From NCBI GenBank assembly GCA_902773995.1, contig CACYGL010000022.1, positions 1 to 52,280 of the forward strand: a stretch of DNA of 52,280 bases, in the 5' to 3' direction. Origin of the DNA: an uncultured Coriobacteriaceae bacterium. Its GTDB lineage: Bacteria; Actinomycetota; Coriobacteriia; Coriobacteriales; Atopobiaceae. Positions 9,019 through 16,515 of the stretch are shown in pieces (the stretch's first letter is position 1; each line of letters begins with the position of its first letter). The notes beneath the pieces were generated by a model. The model was given only the letters and a program-made list of their open reading frames with translations, was not told where the DNA came from and searched no databases. The position numbers and the translations under genes were made by a program.

Positions 9019-9639
9019 ATGCCCCGTGCCAAGAAAGAGGACATCTTCTACACCCTGCTCAAGGACTTTGCCGCGCGTATCGAGGACGCGGCCGTGGAGT
9101 ACGTGAAGGTCATCACGGACTTCCCCGAGACCACGTCCGAGATTCCGCAGATGAAGGTCTACGAGAACAAATGCGACGAGAAGGTCAAGCACATCATGGA
9201 GGAGCTGTACTCGTCCTTCGTGACGCCCATCGAGCGCTCGGACATCAACGACCTCGCGCTTGCCATGGATGACATCGTGGACTACATGAACGCCATTGCC
9301 TCAGGGCTGGACCTCTTTAACGTGAACGAGATGCGCAAGGAGGGCCCACAGATGGCCAACCTTACGCTGACTGCCGTCAAGGACATCCACGTGATGATCG
9401 ACCATCTGCCCGACTACAAGAAGGACACGCTGGTCATGGAGAAGGCCATCGCCGTGGGCCACATCGAGGACGAGGGCGACCTTGTCTACCAGAACGCGCT
9501 GCGGCGCCTCTTCCTGGAGGAGCCCAACGGCCGCTACACCGTCACGTGGACGCGCCTTTTCGACCAGATGGAGAACCTGCTTGACGCGTGCGACAACACC
9601 GCCGGCGTCGTGCGCTCCGTGGTGCTCAAGGGCGCATAG
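9019..9639 (+). CDS. DUF47 / PhoU-like phosphate transport regulator
   Basis: 206 residues, all-helical, matching the DUF47 (PhoU-like, PitA-associated) family: MPRAKKEDIFYTLL start, repeated acidic Glu/Asp-rich helices (for example SDINDLALAMDDIVDYMN) that in PhoU folds bind metal clusters. Proteins of this family are thought to modulate the adjacent PiT transporter. Shine-Dalgarno AAGGAGAA precedes the ATG. Co-transcribed with pit (9-base gap), and followed by a hairpin terminator. Confidence 0.92.
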   Translation: MPRAKKEDIFYTLLKDFAARIEDAAVEYVKVITDFPETTSEIPQMKVYENKCDEKVKHIMEELYSSFVTPIERSDINDLALAMDDIVDYMNAIASGLDLFNVNEMRKEGPQMANLTLTAVKDIHVMIDHLPDYKKDTLVMEKAIAVGHIEDEGDLVYQNALRRLFLEEPNGRYTVTWTRLFDQMENLLDACDNTAGVVRSVVLKGA

Positions 9640-9669
9640 GCTTCGTTTCATTCCCTAGGCTGAGCTTTG

Positions 9670-9704
9670 GCGGCTGACGTTTCACGAATGTGGGCGTCAG
9701 CCGC
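9670..9704 (+). terminator. Hairpin terminator of pit-DUF47
   Basis: A perfect 10-bp stem GCGGCTGACG/CGTCAGCCGC with a 15-nt loop, followed by TTGTTGTG. The T-tract is weak, so termination efficiency is uncertain. Confidence 0.6.
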
Positions 9705-9754
9705 TTGTTGTGCGGCCGTTCGCAAATTCGAGTGCCAAATAGACTTGCCTAAGT

Positions 9755-9996
9755 GCGCCGAACTTGCCTCCGTTGCACGGTTTTCGCCCGTTCTGCGCCG
9801 AACTGCCTTTCGTTACACGTGGTTTTAGGGCTATGCCAGGTATCAGGGGCTCATGGCATACTACATATTGTGTTAGTGATTGAAAGATGCCCTATATATA
9901 CCAGTGTCTACTTTGAGGGTTGCAATAACTACGTGTAACGAAGGGCAGTTCGGCGCAGCGAACTGGAATTTTGTGTAACGAAGGCAAGTTCGATGC
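9755..9996. repeat. Long inverted-repeat miniature element, copy 1 (242 bp)
   Basis: About 70-bp imperfect terminal inverted repeats flank an AT-richer core of about 100 bp. Each arm has two copies of a CGTTACAC-type motif (outer arm: GAACTTGCC...CGTTGCAC; inner arm: GCGCCGAACTGCC...CGTTACACG). A related element of 244 bp is at 35837-36080. No open frame of note lies inside. It fills most of the 9640-10191 gap upstream of nadA. Confidence 0.8.
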
Positions 9997-10119
9997 AAGT
10001 CGTCCCATCGGCTGCGCCGAAATCGGGCTCGGCGGTTCTTTGTCTGCCCCTTCTTGCGAATTGATCGCTGCTCTGGATATCTCCATTGGCCTAGATGCCA
10101 TGCAATGTGCTTTCAAAAA

Positions 10120-10143
10120 CTGTCTTGTCAGATGGCAAGACAG
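10120..10143. promoter_or_regulatory. Candidate NiaR operator upstream of nadA
   Basis: A perfect dyad CTGTCTTG-N8-CAAGACAG lies 49 bases before the nadA start. A NiaR-type regulator is encoded at the end of the same operon, so this is the obvious candidate for its NAD/nicotinate-responsive operator. The match to a NiaR consensus was not checked against any collection. Confidence 0.6.
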
Positions 10144-10191
10144 AGTGCCATACTGTCGCACCAGTGGCCACGCCAACCAAGGGGGAGCATC

Positions 10192-11130
10192 GTGGAGGAA
10201 GACCAAACCAGGCGCGACGGCACGCTTGCCGAGAAGGTCGAGCGGCTCAAACGCGAGAGGGGCGCCGTGGTTCTGGCGCACTACTATGTCCCTGCCGAGA
10301 CCCAGCGTCTCGCGGACTACGTGGGCGACTCGTTCTACCTGGCCCGTCTTGCAAAGACCCTCGATGTACCGGTCATCGTGCTGTGTGGCGTCTCGTTCAT
10401 GGCCGAGAGCGTGAAGCTCCTTAACCCCGCGCGCCGCGTCCTCATGCCGGAGCCCGCCGCGGACTGCCCCATGGCACACATGGTGCGTCAGGAGGACGTG
10501 GACCGCGTGCGCGCCGAGGTCCCCGACCTTGCCGTCGTGGCCTACGTGAACACAACGGCCGAGGTCAAGCGCTGGGCGGACGTCTGCGTGACCTCCTCAA
10601 ACGCCATCAAGGTTGTGCGCGAGCTGCCCGAGAAGAACATCCTCTTCATCCCCGACATGAACCTCGGCCGTTACGTGGCAGAGCAGGTGCCCGAGAAGCA
10701 CGTGATCTTAAACCGCGGCTACTGCCCAACGCACAACAAGATCGGCCTTGCGCAGGTTGAGGCGCTGGAGCTGGCGCACCCGGACGCGCTGATTCTGGCT
10801 CACCCAGAGTGCACACGCGAGGTTCTCGACGAGGCGGACTTCATCGGCTCCACCAAGCAGATCATCGAGCGCGTCGCCACGGGCGAGGAGCGCGAGTACA
10901 TCGTGCTCACCGTGGTGGGCGTCGCGGACCAGATTGAGCGCCGCACCGAGGGCCAGGGCAAGCGCATCTACTTCCCCGAGCCCGCGCCTGTGTGCCCCAA
11001 CATGGCCATGGTCACGTCCGAGAAGCTCTTGGCCTGCCTGGAGAACATGACGGGCGAGGTCGCGCTGCCGGAAGAGCCGCAGCGCGCAGTCGAGCCGCTC
11101 GAGCGCATGCTCGAGCTGGCGGGGAGATGA
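10192..11130 (+). CDS. nadA: Quinolinate synthase A
   Basis: 312 residues. Condenses iminoaspartate with dihydroxyacetone phosphate to quinolinate in de novo NAD synthesis, using a [4Fe-4S] cluster. Family blocks are clear: VVLAHYYVPAETQRLADYVG (substrate site), CGVSFMAESVKLLNP, YCPTHNKIG, HPECTREVL and PVCPNMAM; cysteines in three of these are the expected cluster ligands. The start is GTG, chosen because GGGGGAG lies 5 bases upstream and the protein then begins just before the conserved region; the ORF extends upstream through non-conserved sequence and the operator. The nadB gene follows directly. Confidence 0.95.
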   Translation: MEEDQTRRDGTLAEKVERLKRERGAVVLAHYYVPAETQRLADYVGDSFYLARLAKTLDVPVIVLCGVSFMAESVKLLNPARRVLMPEPAADCPMAHMVRQEDVDRVRAEVPDLAVVAYVNTTAEVKRWADVCVTSSNAIKVVRELPEKNILFIPDMNLGRYVAEQVPEKHVILNRGYCPTHNKIGLAQVEALELAHPDALILAHPECTREVLDEADFIGSTKQIIERVATGEEREYIVLTVVGVADQIERRTEGQGKRIYFPEPAPVCPNMAMVTSEKLLACLENMTGEVALPEEPQRAVEPLERMLELAGR

Positions 11131-11135
11131 GCGAC

Positions 11136-12377
11136 ATGGCACCAACTGCAACAGTGGAAAGGCCTGCCCAGGTGGCCGTCGGGGCGAAGGCCTCGCAGCC
11201 GCGAGCGCTCACGAGCGACGTCGTGATCGTGGGATGCGGCGTGGCCGGGCTCTACTCGGCGCTCAACCTGCCGCGCGCGCTGCGCGTGACCATGATCTGC
11301 AAGGAGGACCTCGAGAGCTGCGACTCCATGCTTGCGCAGGGCGGCATCTGCGTGATGCGCGACCCCGACGACTACGACTCCTGGTTCGACGACACCATGC
11401 GCGCCGGTCACGGCGAGTGCCGCGCGCAGAGCGTGGACACCATGATCTGGTCGAGCCGCGACGTGATCCGCGACTTGGTGCGCTTGGGTGTCGACTTTGA
11501 CCGCACGCCTGAGGGTGGCTTCGACTACACCCGCGAGGGCGCCCACTCGCGTCCGCGCATCCTCCACCACGCCGACGTCACGGGCAAGGAGATCACCACC
11601 AAGCTGCTCGCGCAGGTGCGCCGCCTTGACAACGTGGAGATCCACGAGCACGTATGCATGGATGACCTTCTCGTCGAGAACGGCTCCTGCGTTGGCATTG
11701 TGGCGCACGACTCGCGCGGCCGGCGCCTTGAGCTGCGCGCACGCGACGTCATTCTCGCCACGGGCGGCGTCGGCGGCCTCTACGAGCGCTCGACCAACTT
11801 CCCGTGCCTCACGGGCGATGGCTGCCGCGTGGCGGCGGCGCACGGCGTGGCGCTCGACCACATGGACTACGTGCAGATACACCCCACGTCGCTCTACACC
11901 GAGAAGCCCGGTCGCGCCTTCCTCATCTCCGAGAGCTGCCGTGGCGAGGGCGCCATTCTTCTCAACTCCGCCGGCGAGCGCTTCTGCGACGAGCTCCAGC
12001 CGCGCGACGTGGTCTCGAAGGCCATCTACGACCAGATGGAGCGCGAGGGCTCGCGCTACGTGCGCCTTTCGTTCGAGCGCGTGTCCGAGGACGTGATCTG
12101 CGGGCACTTCGCTCACATTTGGCAGCGCTGCCTCGAGGAGGGCTACGACATTCGCCGCGAGCCCATCCCCGTTGTGCCGGCGCAGCACTACCTCATGGGC
12201 GGCATCCACGTGGGCGCGAACTCCGAGACCACCCTGCCGCACCTCTACGCGGCGGGCGAGACAAGCTGCAACGGCGTGCACGGCGCAAACCGCCTGGCGA
12301 GCAACTCGCTTCTCGAGAGCCTCGTCTTCTCTCGGCTCGCCGCGCGCGACATCGTACGAGAAAGGCACGCCTCATGA
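11136..12377 (+). CDS. nadB: L-aspartate oxidase
   Basis: About 413 residues. FAD enzyme oxidising L-aspartate to iminoaspartate for NadA. The dinucleotide-binding motif VVIVGCGVAGLYSAL is near residue 25; SMLAQGGIC, the HTRPRILH-type block (HSRPRILHHADVTG) and HGANRLASNSLLESLVF at the C-terminus are typical. It stops right after that motif, so the C-terminal helical domain of long NadB proteins is absent, as in some short clostridial-type homologues. Two starts compete: ATG at 11127 overlaps the nadA stop (ATGA) but has no spacing from GGGGAG; ATG at 11136 has a 9-base spacing and was preferred. The nadC start overlaps its stop. Confidence 0.92.
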   Translation: MAPTATVERPAQVAVGAKASQPRALTSDVVIVGCGVAGLYSALNLPRALRVTMICKEDLESCDSMLAQGGICVMRDPDDYDSWFDDTMRAGHGECRAQSVDTMIWSSRDVIRDLVRLGVDFDRTPEGGFDYTREGAHSRPRILHHADVTGKEITTKLLAQVRRLDNVEIHEHVCMDDLLVENGSCVGIVAHDSRGRRLELRARDVILATGGVGGLYERSTNFPCLTGDGCRVAAAHGVALDHMDYVQIHPTSLYTEKPGRAFLISESCRGEGAILLNSAGERFCDELQPRDVVSKAIYDQMEREGSRYVRLSFERVSEDVICGHFAHIWQRCLEEGYDIRREPIPVVPAQHYLMGGIHVGANSETTLPHLYAAGETSCNGVHGANRLASNSLLESLVFSRLAARDIVRERHAS

Positions 12378-13237
12378 ACTCAGTGACACTAAAACTGCAG
12401 GCAGAGCCGCTGATCCTCTCGGCGCTGCGCGAGGATATCACCAGCGAGGACGTAACCACGGCGTCAGTGATTGGCGAGAAGGCCACGGGCGAGGTGCGCC
12501 TCATTGCCAAGGAGGACGGCGTCATCTGCGGGCTGGACGTGTTCGCGCGCACCTTCGAGCTGCTTGACCCTACGACCACCTGCGAGTTCTCGGTCGAGGA
12601 GGGGGCCGACGTCACCGCCGGCCAGGACCTTGGCTGCGTGCGCGCCCACGTGCGGGCGCTCCTCTCGGGCGAGCGGGTCGCGCTCAACTACCTGCAGCGC
12701 ATGAGCGGCATTGCCACGGCAGCGCGCCGCATGTCCGCGCTCTTTGCCGGCACGCGCACGCGCCTGGTGGATACGCGCAAGACCTGCCCCAACATGCGCG
12801 TCTTCGAGAAGGAGGCCGTCCGCGTTGGTGGCGCGGGCAATCACCGCTACAACCTCTCTGACGGCGTGCTGCTCAAGGACAACCACATCGACGCCGCCGG
12901 CGGCGTTGCCAAGGCCGTTGCCGCCGCGCGCGCCTACGCGCCTTTCGTGCGCAAGATTGAGGTTGAGGTCGAGACGATCGAGCAGGTCAAAGAGGCCGTC
13001 GCCGCTGGCGCCGACATCATCATGCTCGACAACATGGACCTGGATGCCATGCGCGAGGCCATCCGCGTGATCGACGGCGCGGCCGAGGTGGAGGTCTCGG
13101 GCAACGTCACGATGGAGCGCGCCGCCCGTCTCGCCGACCTGGGCGTGGACTACGTCTCTTCCGGCGCGATCACCCACTCCGCGCCCATCCTTGACCTCTC
13201 GCTCAAGCACCTCACCGTGACCTCGAATCCATGCTAG
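12374..13237 (+). CDS. nadC: Nicotinate-nucleotide pyrophosphorylase (carboxylating)
   Basis: 287 residues. Converts quinolinate and PRPP to nicotinate mononucleotide, CO2 and PPi. Blocks seen: REDITSEDVTTASV near the N-terminus, ERVALNYLQRMSGIAT, the DTRKTCPNMRVFEKEAVRVGG substrate region (Arg/Lys/His phosphate ligands), LLKDNHI, and IMLDNMD. The ATG overlaps the nadB stop by 4 bases (ATGA), so translation is coupled. Followed after 10 bases by niaR. Confidence 0.96.
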   Translation: MNSVTLKLQAEPLILSALREDITSEDVTTASVIGEKATGEVRLIAKEDGVICGLDVFARTFELLDPTTTCEFSVEEGADVTAGQDLGCVRAHVRALLSGERVALNYLQRMSGIATAARRMSALFAGTRTRLVDTRKTCPNMRVFEKEAVRVGGAGNHRYNLSDGVLLKDNHIDAAGGVAKAVAAARAYAPFVRKIEVEVETIEQVKEAVAAGADIIMLDNMDLDAMREAIRVIDGAAEVEVSGNVTMERAARLADLGVDYVSSGAITHSAPILDLSLKHLTVTSNPC

Positions 13238-13247
13238 GCTGAGGGGC

Positions 13248-13778
13248 ATGAGCGGAGAAGATCGCAGAGCAAAGATCGTGGCGCTCCTCGGCAGTGCCGG
13301 GGAGCCCATTTCCGGTGGACAGCTGGCGCACGAGCTTGGCGTGAGCCGGCAGGTCATCGTGCAGGACGTGGCGCTCCTCAGGCGCAGCGGCGTCGAGCTG
13401 GAGTCCACGCACCGCGGCTACGTGGTGCGCCGGCACAACATGCCGCGGCGCATCTTCAAGGTGCACCACACCGAGGAGCAGATAGAAGACGAGCTCAACC
13501 TGATTGTCGACCTCGGCGGTACCGTCGAGGACGTGGTGGTGAACCACCGCACCTACGGGGTCATATCCGTGCCGCTCAACGTCTCGAGCCGGCGCGACGT
13601 CGAGCGCTACCTTGCCGACATTGCGTCGAGCAGGTCGACGCCCCTCTCGCGCGTGACTTCCGGCTACCACTTCCACCATGTGAGCGCCCCCACCGAGGAG
13701 GCGCTGGACGAGATAGGCGCGGCGCTCGCGGCGCGCGGGTATCTCGTGGACCGCCTGCCGTACGAGACCGTGGAGTGA
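13248..13778 (+). CDS. niaR: NiaR-type NAD biosynthesis repressor (HTH + 3H domain)
   Basis: 176 residues. N-terminal helix-turn-helix (about residues 5-60; GGQLAHELGVSRQVIVQDVALLR) and a C-terminal 3H domain with its three conserved His segments: FKVHHTEEQ, VVNHRTYG and GYHFHHV. This is the architecture of NiaR/YrxA, a nicotinate-responsive repressor of NAD synthesis. It is the last gene of nadABC-niaR (10-base gap, GAGGGG before the ATG), and a perfect dyad upstream of nadA is the likely operator, giving autoregulated control. Confidence 0.92.
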   Translation: MSGEDRRAKIVALLGSAGEPISGGQLAHELGVSRQVIVQDVALLRRSGVELESTHRGYVVRRHNMPRRIFKVHHTEEQIEDELNLIVDLGGTVEDVVVNHRTYGVISVPLNVSSRRDVERYLADIASSRSTPLSRVTSGYHFHHVSAPTEEALDEIGAALAARGYLVDRLPYETVE

Positions 13779-13971
13779 CGCCTGGTGATTCCGCCGTGGC
13801 GCGTGTCTCGGCACGGCTCTTGGTTGTGCCGCGTATTCTCGCCATTTAGGATTTTTCCGAACGTTTAGGGCACCCTAAACGGCGAAATCCTGCGGCATCG
13901 CAGGAAGTGCCGCGGAATCCGAACGTTTAAGTCGTCCTAAACGGCGGAATTCTGCGGCATGGCGCGCCCTC
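13779..13971. repeat. Tandem 62-bp CCGAACGTTTA repeats, cluster 1
   Basis: Two units starting at 13856 and 13918 (period 62) begin TCCGAACGTTTA, continue CTAAACGGCG and end in TGCGGCAT; a decayed half-unit precedes them. Each unit can fold (GTTTAGG/CCTAAAC). The same family occurs at 51637-51913. Nothing else is seen between niaR and ilvE. Confidence 0.7.
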
Positions 13972-14124
13972 TACCTTGCCCGCGCTCTTCTCGCCCTACC
14001 GTGTTGGTCCTCTGTTGGCTTTGTTACAAGCTCCGCAATGATTGCGACCAGCTGGTTTCAGCGTCCTACTCTGGTTGAACGCACGCTCGCACCTGCGCGC
14101 GATACGGATGAGAGGGGAATTCCA

Positions 14125-15162
14125 ATGGAGAAGAAGGACATCGACTGGGGTAGTCTCGGTTTTGCCTACATGCATACCGACTACAGCTACGTCTCGAACT
14201 ACAAGGACGGTGCCTGGGACGAGGGCACTCTGACGCCTGATCACACCGTTACGCTCTCCGAGTGCGCCGGCCTGCTCCACTATTGCCAGGAGGTCTTCGA
14301 GGGGCTCAAGGCATACACCACCAGGAAGGGCGACATCGTCTGCTTCCGCCCGGATCAGAACGCCGAGCGCATGTACAACTCCGCCAAGCGCATTTGCATG
14401 CCGCCGTTCCCCAAGGATCGTTTCGTGAAGGCCGTCGAGGAGGTCGTCAAGGCAAACGCTGCCTACGTCCCGCCCTTCGGCTCTGGCGCTACCCTCTACA
14501 TCCGCCCGCTCATGTTCGCGACCGGCGACGTCATTGGCGTGAAGCCTGCTGACGAGTATCAGTTCCGCATCCTCGTGACGCCCGTTGGCCCGTACTACAA
14601 GGGCGGCGTCAAGCCCGTCAAGCTGCAGGTCTCCAAGTATGACCGCGCAGCGCCCCACGGCACCGGCAACATCAAGGCCGGCCTCAACTACGCCATGAGC
14701 CTCTATCCCAGCGTCGAGGCGCACAGCAAGGGCTACGCGGACAACATGTTCCTCGACCCCAAGACCCGCACCTACGTTGAGGAGTCCGGCGGCGCCAACA
14801 TCCTCTTTGTTAAGGAGGACGGCACCCTCGTCGTGCCGCAGTCCTTCACCGACTCCATCCTGCCTTCCGTCACGCGCCGCTCGCTGGTCGACGTGGCCGA
14901 GAAGATGCTGGGCATGAAGGTCGAGCAGCGCCCCGTCAAGTTCCAGGAGATCCTGGACAACGAGTTCGTCGAGGCCGGTATGTGCGGCACCGCCGCCGTC
15001 ATCTCGCCCGTGGGCGAGGTCGACAACGACGACGTCCACTACGTCTTCAAGAGCGGCATGGAGAACGTTGGCCCCGTGATGAAGAAGCTGCGCGAGACGC
15101 TCACCGGCATTCAGTCCGGCGAGATCGAGGACCAGTTTGGGTGGGTCCACAAGATCTGCTAG
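14125..15162 (+). CDS. ilvE: Branched-chain amino acid aminotransferase
   Basis: 345 residues. PLP enzyme of fold type IV that interconverts leucine, isoleucine and valine with their 2-oxo acids. Blocks seen: YCQEVFEGLKAY near residue 50, YIRPLMFATG, the PLP-lysine region HGTGNIKAGLNYA (Lys about residue 180), YVEESGGANILFV and the C-terminal FVEAGMCGTAAVISPVG. Length fits the eukaryotic-like/bacterial class II group. The start is the ATG giving MEKKDIDWG with GAGAGGGGA upstream. Single gene with a strong terminator. Confidence 0.95.
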   Translation: MEKKDIDWGSLGFAYMHTDYSYVSNYKDGAWDEGTLTPDHTVTLSECAGLLHYCQEVFEGLKAYTTRKGDIVCFRPDQNAERMYNSAKRICMPPFPKDRFVKAVEEVVKANAAYVPPFGSGATLYIRPLMFATGDVIGVKPADEYQFRILVTPVGPYYKGGVKPVKLQVSKYDRAAPHGTGNIKAGLNYAMSLYPSVEAHSKGYADNMFLDPKTRTYVEESGGANILFVKEDGTLVVPQSFTDSILPSVTRRSLVDVAEKMLGMKVEQRPVKFQEILDNEFVEAGMCGTAAVISPVGEVDNDDVHYVFKSGMENVGPVMKKLRETLTGIQSGEIEDQFGWVHKIC

Positions 15163-15180
15163 TCACGAGCTACGGTAGGC

Positions 15181-15242
15181 GAGGGCCCTGTTCCCCACGA
15201 GATGCGCGCTTTGCGGAGTGTCTTGTGGGGAGCAGGGCCCTT
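15181..15242 (+). terminator. Terminator hairpin of ilvE
   Basis: Long imperfect stem AGGGCCCTGTTCCCCAC (15182-15198) against GTGGGGAGCAGGGCCCT (15225-15241) 20 bases after the stop. No strong T-tract. Confidence 0.65.
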
Positions 15243-15296
15243 GGCGTAGCTAAGCGGGATTGAAATGCCGGGGAGATAAATCCCGCGGTACAAAAA

Positions 15297-15326
15297 ATCC
15301 CCCGGCGATGCGAGTCGCCGGGGGAT
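15297..15326 (-). terminator. Intrinsic terminator of gpmA
   Basis: Perfect 12-bp stem ATCCCCCGGCGA/TCGCCGGGGGAT with a 6-nt loop; on the minus strand it is followed by TTTTTTG, a classic rho-independent terminator 24 bases after the gpmA stop. Confidence 0.92.
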
Positions 15327-15350
15327 ACTGGGCTGCACTAACAGCCGGTC

Positions 15351-16016
15351 TTACTTCTTGGCCTTGCCCTGGTTGGCAACGGCGTTGATCTTTGCCTCGA
15401 TGGTGGCAGGGTCGCCGATGTAGTGCTTGTCGAGGATGTTCCAGTCCTTGTCAAAGGTGTAGGAGCAAGGAACGCCCGTGGGGATGTTGACCTTGAGGAT
15501 CTCCTCGGGGGTGAGGTGCTCAAGCTGCATCACAAGGGCGCGCAGCGAGTTGCCATGGGCGGCGATAAGAACGCGCTTGCCGCTCTCGAGCTGCGGCTTG
15601 ATCTCCTGCTCGAAGTACGGCCACGCGCGGGCGATGGTGTCCTTCAGGCACTCGGTGTAGGGGAGGTCCTCCTGCGGCACGTCGCCGTGCTCCTCGGCGG
15701 CCTTGGCCTTGTTGAGGCCCTGGAGCGCGCCGTAGTGACGCTCGTTGAGGCGCCAAGTCTTGTGGACGGGCAGCCACGCGCGGTCCATCTCGTCAAGGAC
15801 GATGTTCAGCGTGTGGATGGCGCGCTTGAGCAGCGAGGTGTAGCAGACGTCAAAGTCGAAGCCCTGCTCCTTCAGTGCCTTGCCGCCGGCAGCCGCCTCC
15901 GCGCGGCCGGTGTCGGTGAGGTCGACATCGGTCCAACCGGTGAAGAGGTTGAGCTTGTTCCACTCGGACTCGCCGTGACGAATGATCACGAGGTGCATGT
16001 TCTGGTCGTCAGCCAT
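15351..16016 (-). CDS. gpmA: 2,3-bisphosphoglycerate-dependent phosphoglycerate mutase, shortened
   Basis: 221 residues; the usual bacterial enzyme is about 245-250. Interconverts 3- and 2-phosphoglycerate in glycolysis. The phosphohistidine is His14 ([10 protein letters not shown]); [30 protein letters not shown] and the second catalytic His in [11 protein letters not shown] are present. Between EEHGD and [12 protein letters not shown] about 30 residues are missing compared with the common form, including the expected WRRS(Y/F)DVPPP block. Compact yeast (S. pombe) dPGM lacks a similar segment, so activity is possible. The start giving MADDQNM has AGAAGGGAAG upstream. The frame is intact across the junction. 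Confidence 0.88.
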   Translation of the reverse strand: MADDQNMHLVIIRHGESEWNKLNLFTGWTDVDLTDTGRAEAAAGGKALKEQGFDFDVCYTSLLKRAIHTLNIVLDEMDRAWLPVHKTWRLNERHYGALQGLNKAKAAEEHGDVPQEDLPYTECLKDTIARAWPYFEQEIKPQLESGKRVLIAAHGNSLRALVMQLEHLTPEEILKVNIPTGVPCSYTFDKDWNILDKHYIGDPATIEAKINAVANQGKAKK

Positions 16017-16129
16017 GGGCTTCCCTTCTCTTGGGCTTTTTCGTGCGCTTCCGCACACCTGTAGATAGTATGACGCAAAAGGGTATAGTTGACACGGGTT
16101 AACTTGAAGCTTGCATGAGGGAGGCAGCT

Positions 16130-16345
16130 ATGAATCCCCTTGATGTTGTCATTGTCCTTGCGGTGGCCGCAATGGTGGCGCTGTGCGTGCGCTCGATTGC
16201 CCGTGGTGAGACAAGCGAGTGCAGCACCTGCGGTGATGCCGGCTGCACGGCGCGCTACTCCGGTGGGCACTGCCGAGCCGCCGACGACATGCTCCGCCGC
16301 GCGAACGAGGCGCTTGACAAGCCGGCGCACCACAGGGCTGGATAG
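16130..16345 (+). CDS. Small Cys-rich membrane protein (FeoB-associated type)
   Basis: 71 residues: one N-terminal membrane helix (about residues 4-22, PLDVVIVLAVAAMVALCV) followed by a short cytoplasmic tail with CSTCGDAGC and a further Cys. This resembles the small FeoB-associated Cys-rich membrane proteins, but no feoAB genes are nearby, so the assignment is tentative. AGGGAGG lies 6 bases before the ATG, and a TTGACA hexamer at 16091 could be part of its promoter. It is divergent from gpmA. Confidence 0.6.
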   Translation: MNPLDVVIVLAVAAMVALCVRSIARGETSECSTCGDAGCTARYSGGHCRAADDMLRRANEALDKPAHHRAG

Positions 16346-16515
16346 GCACCACAGCGCTGGATAGTTCGCCAAATAGGGGCCGCTGTGGTTGCCCCAACGT
16401 GTCTCCCACGTCATAATTCCCTCCGATGGGAAGGTGGAAACAGGCACGAAATACGGTTGTGGGAACGTAGGTATGATTGAGCAGTACCTGCGCCCGTGCC
16501 GTCGGGAGGAGACCC

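Noticed and set aside
16130..16345. Iron transport (feo) locus
   Set aside because: The small Cys-rich protein has no feoA or feoB neighbour, so a role in iron uptake is not supported.
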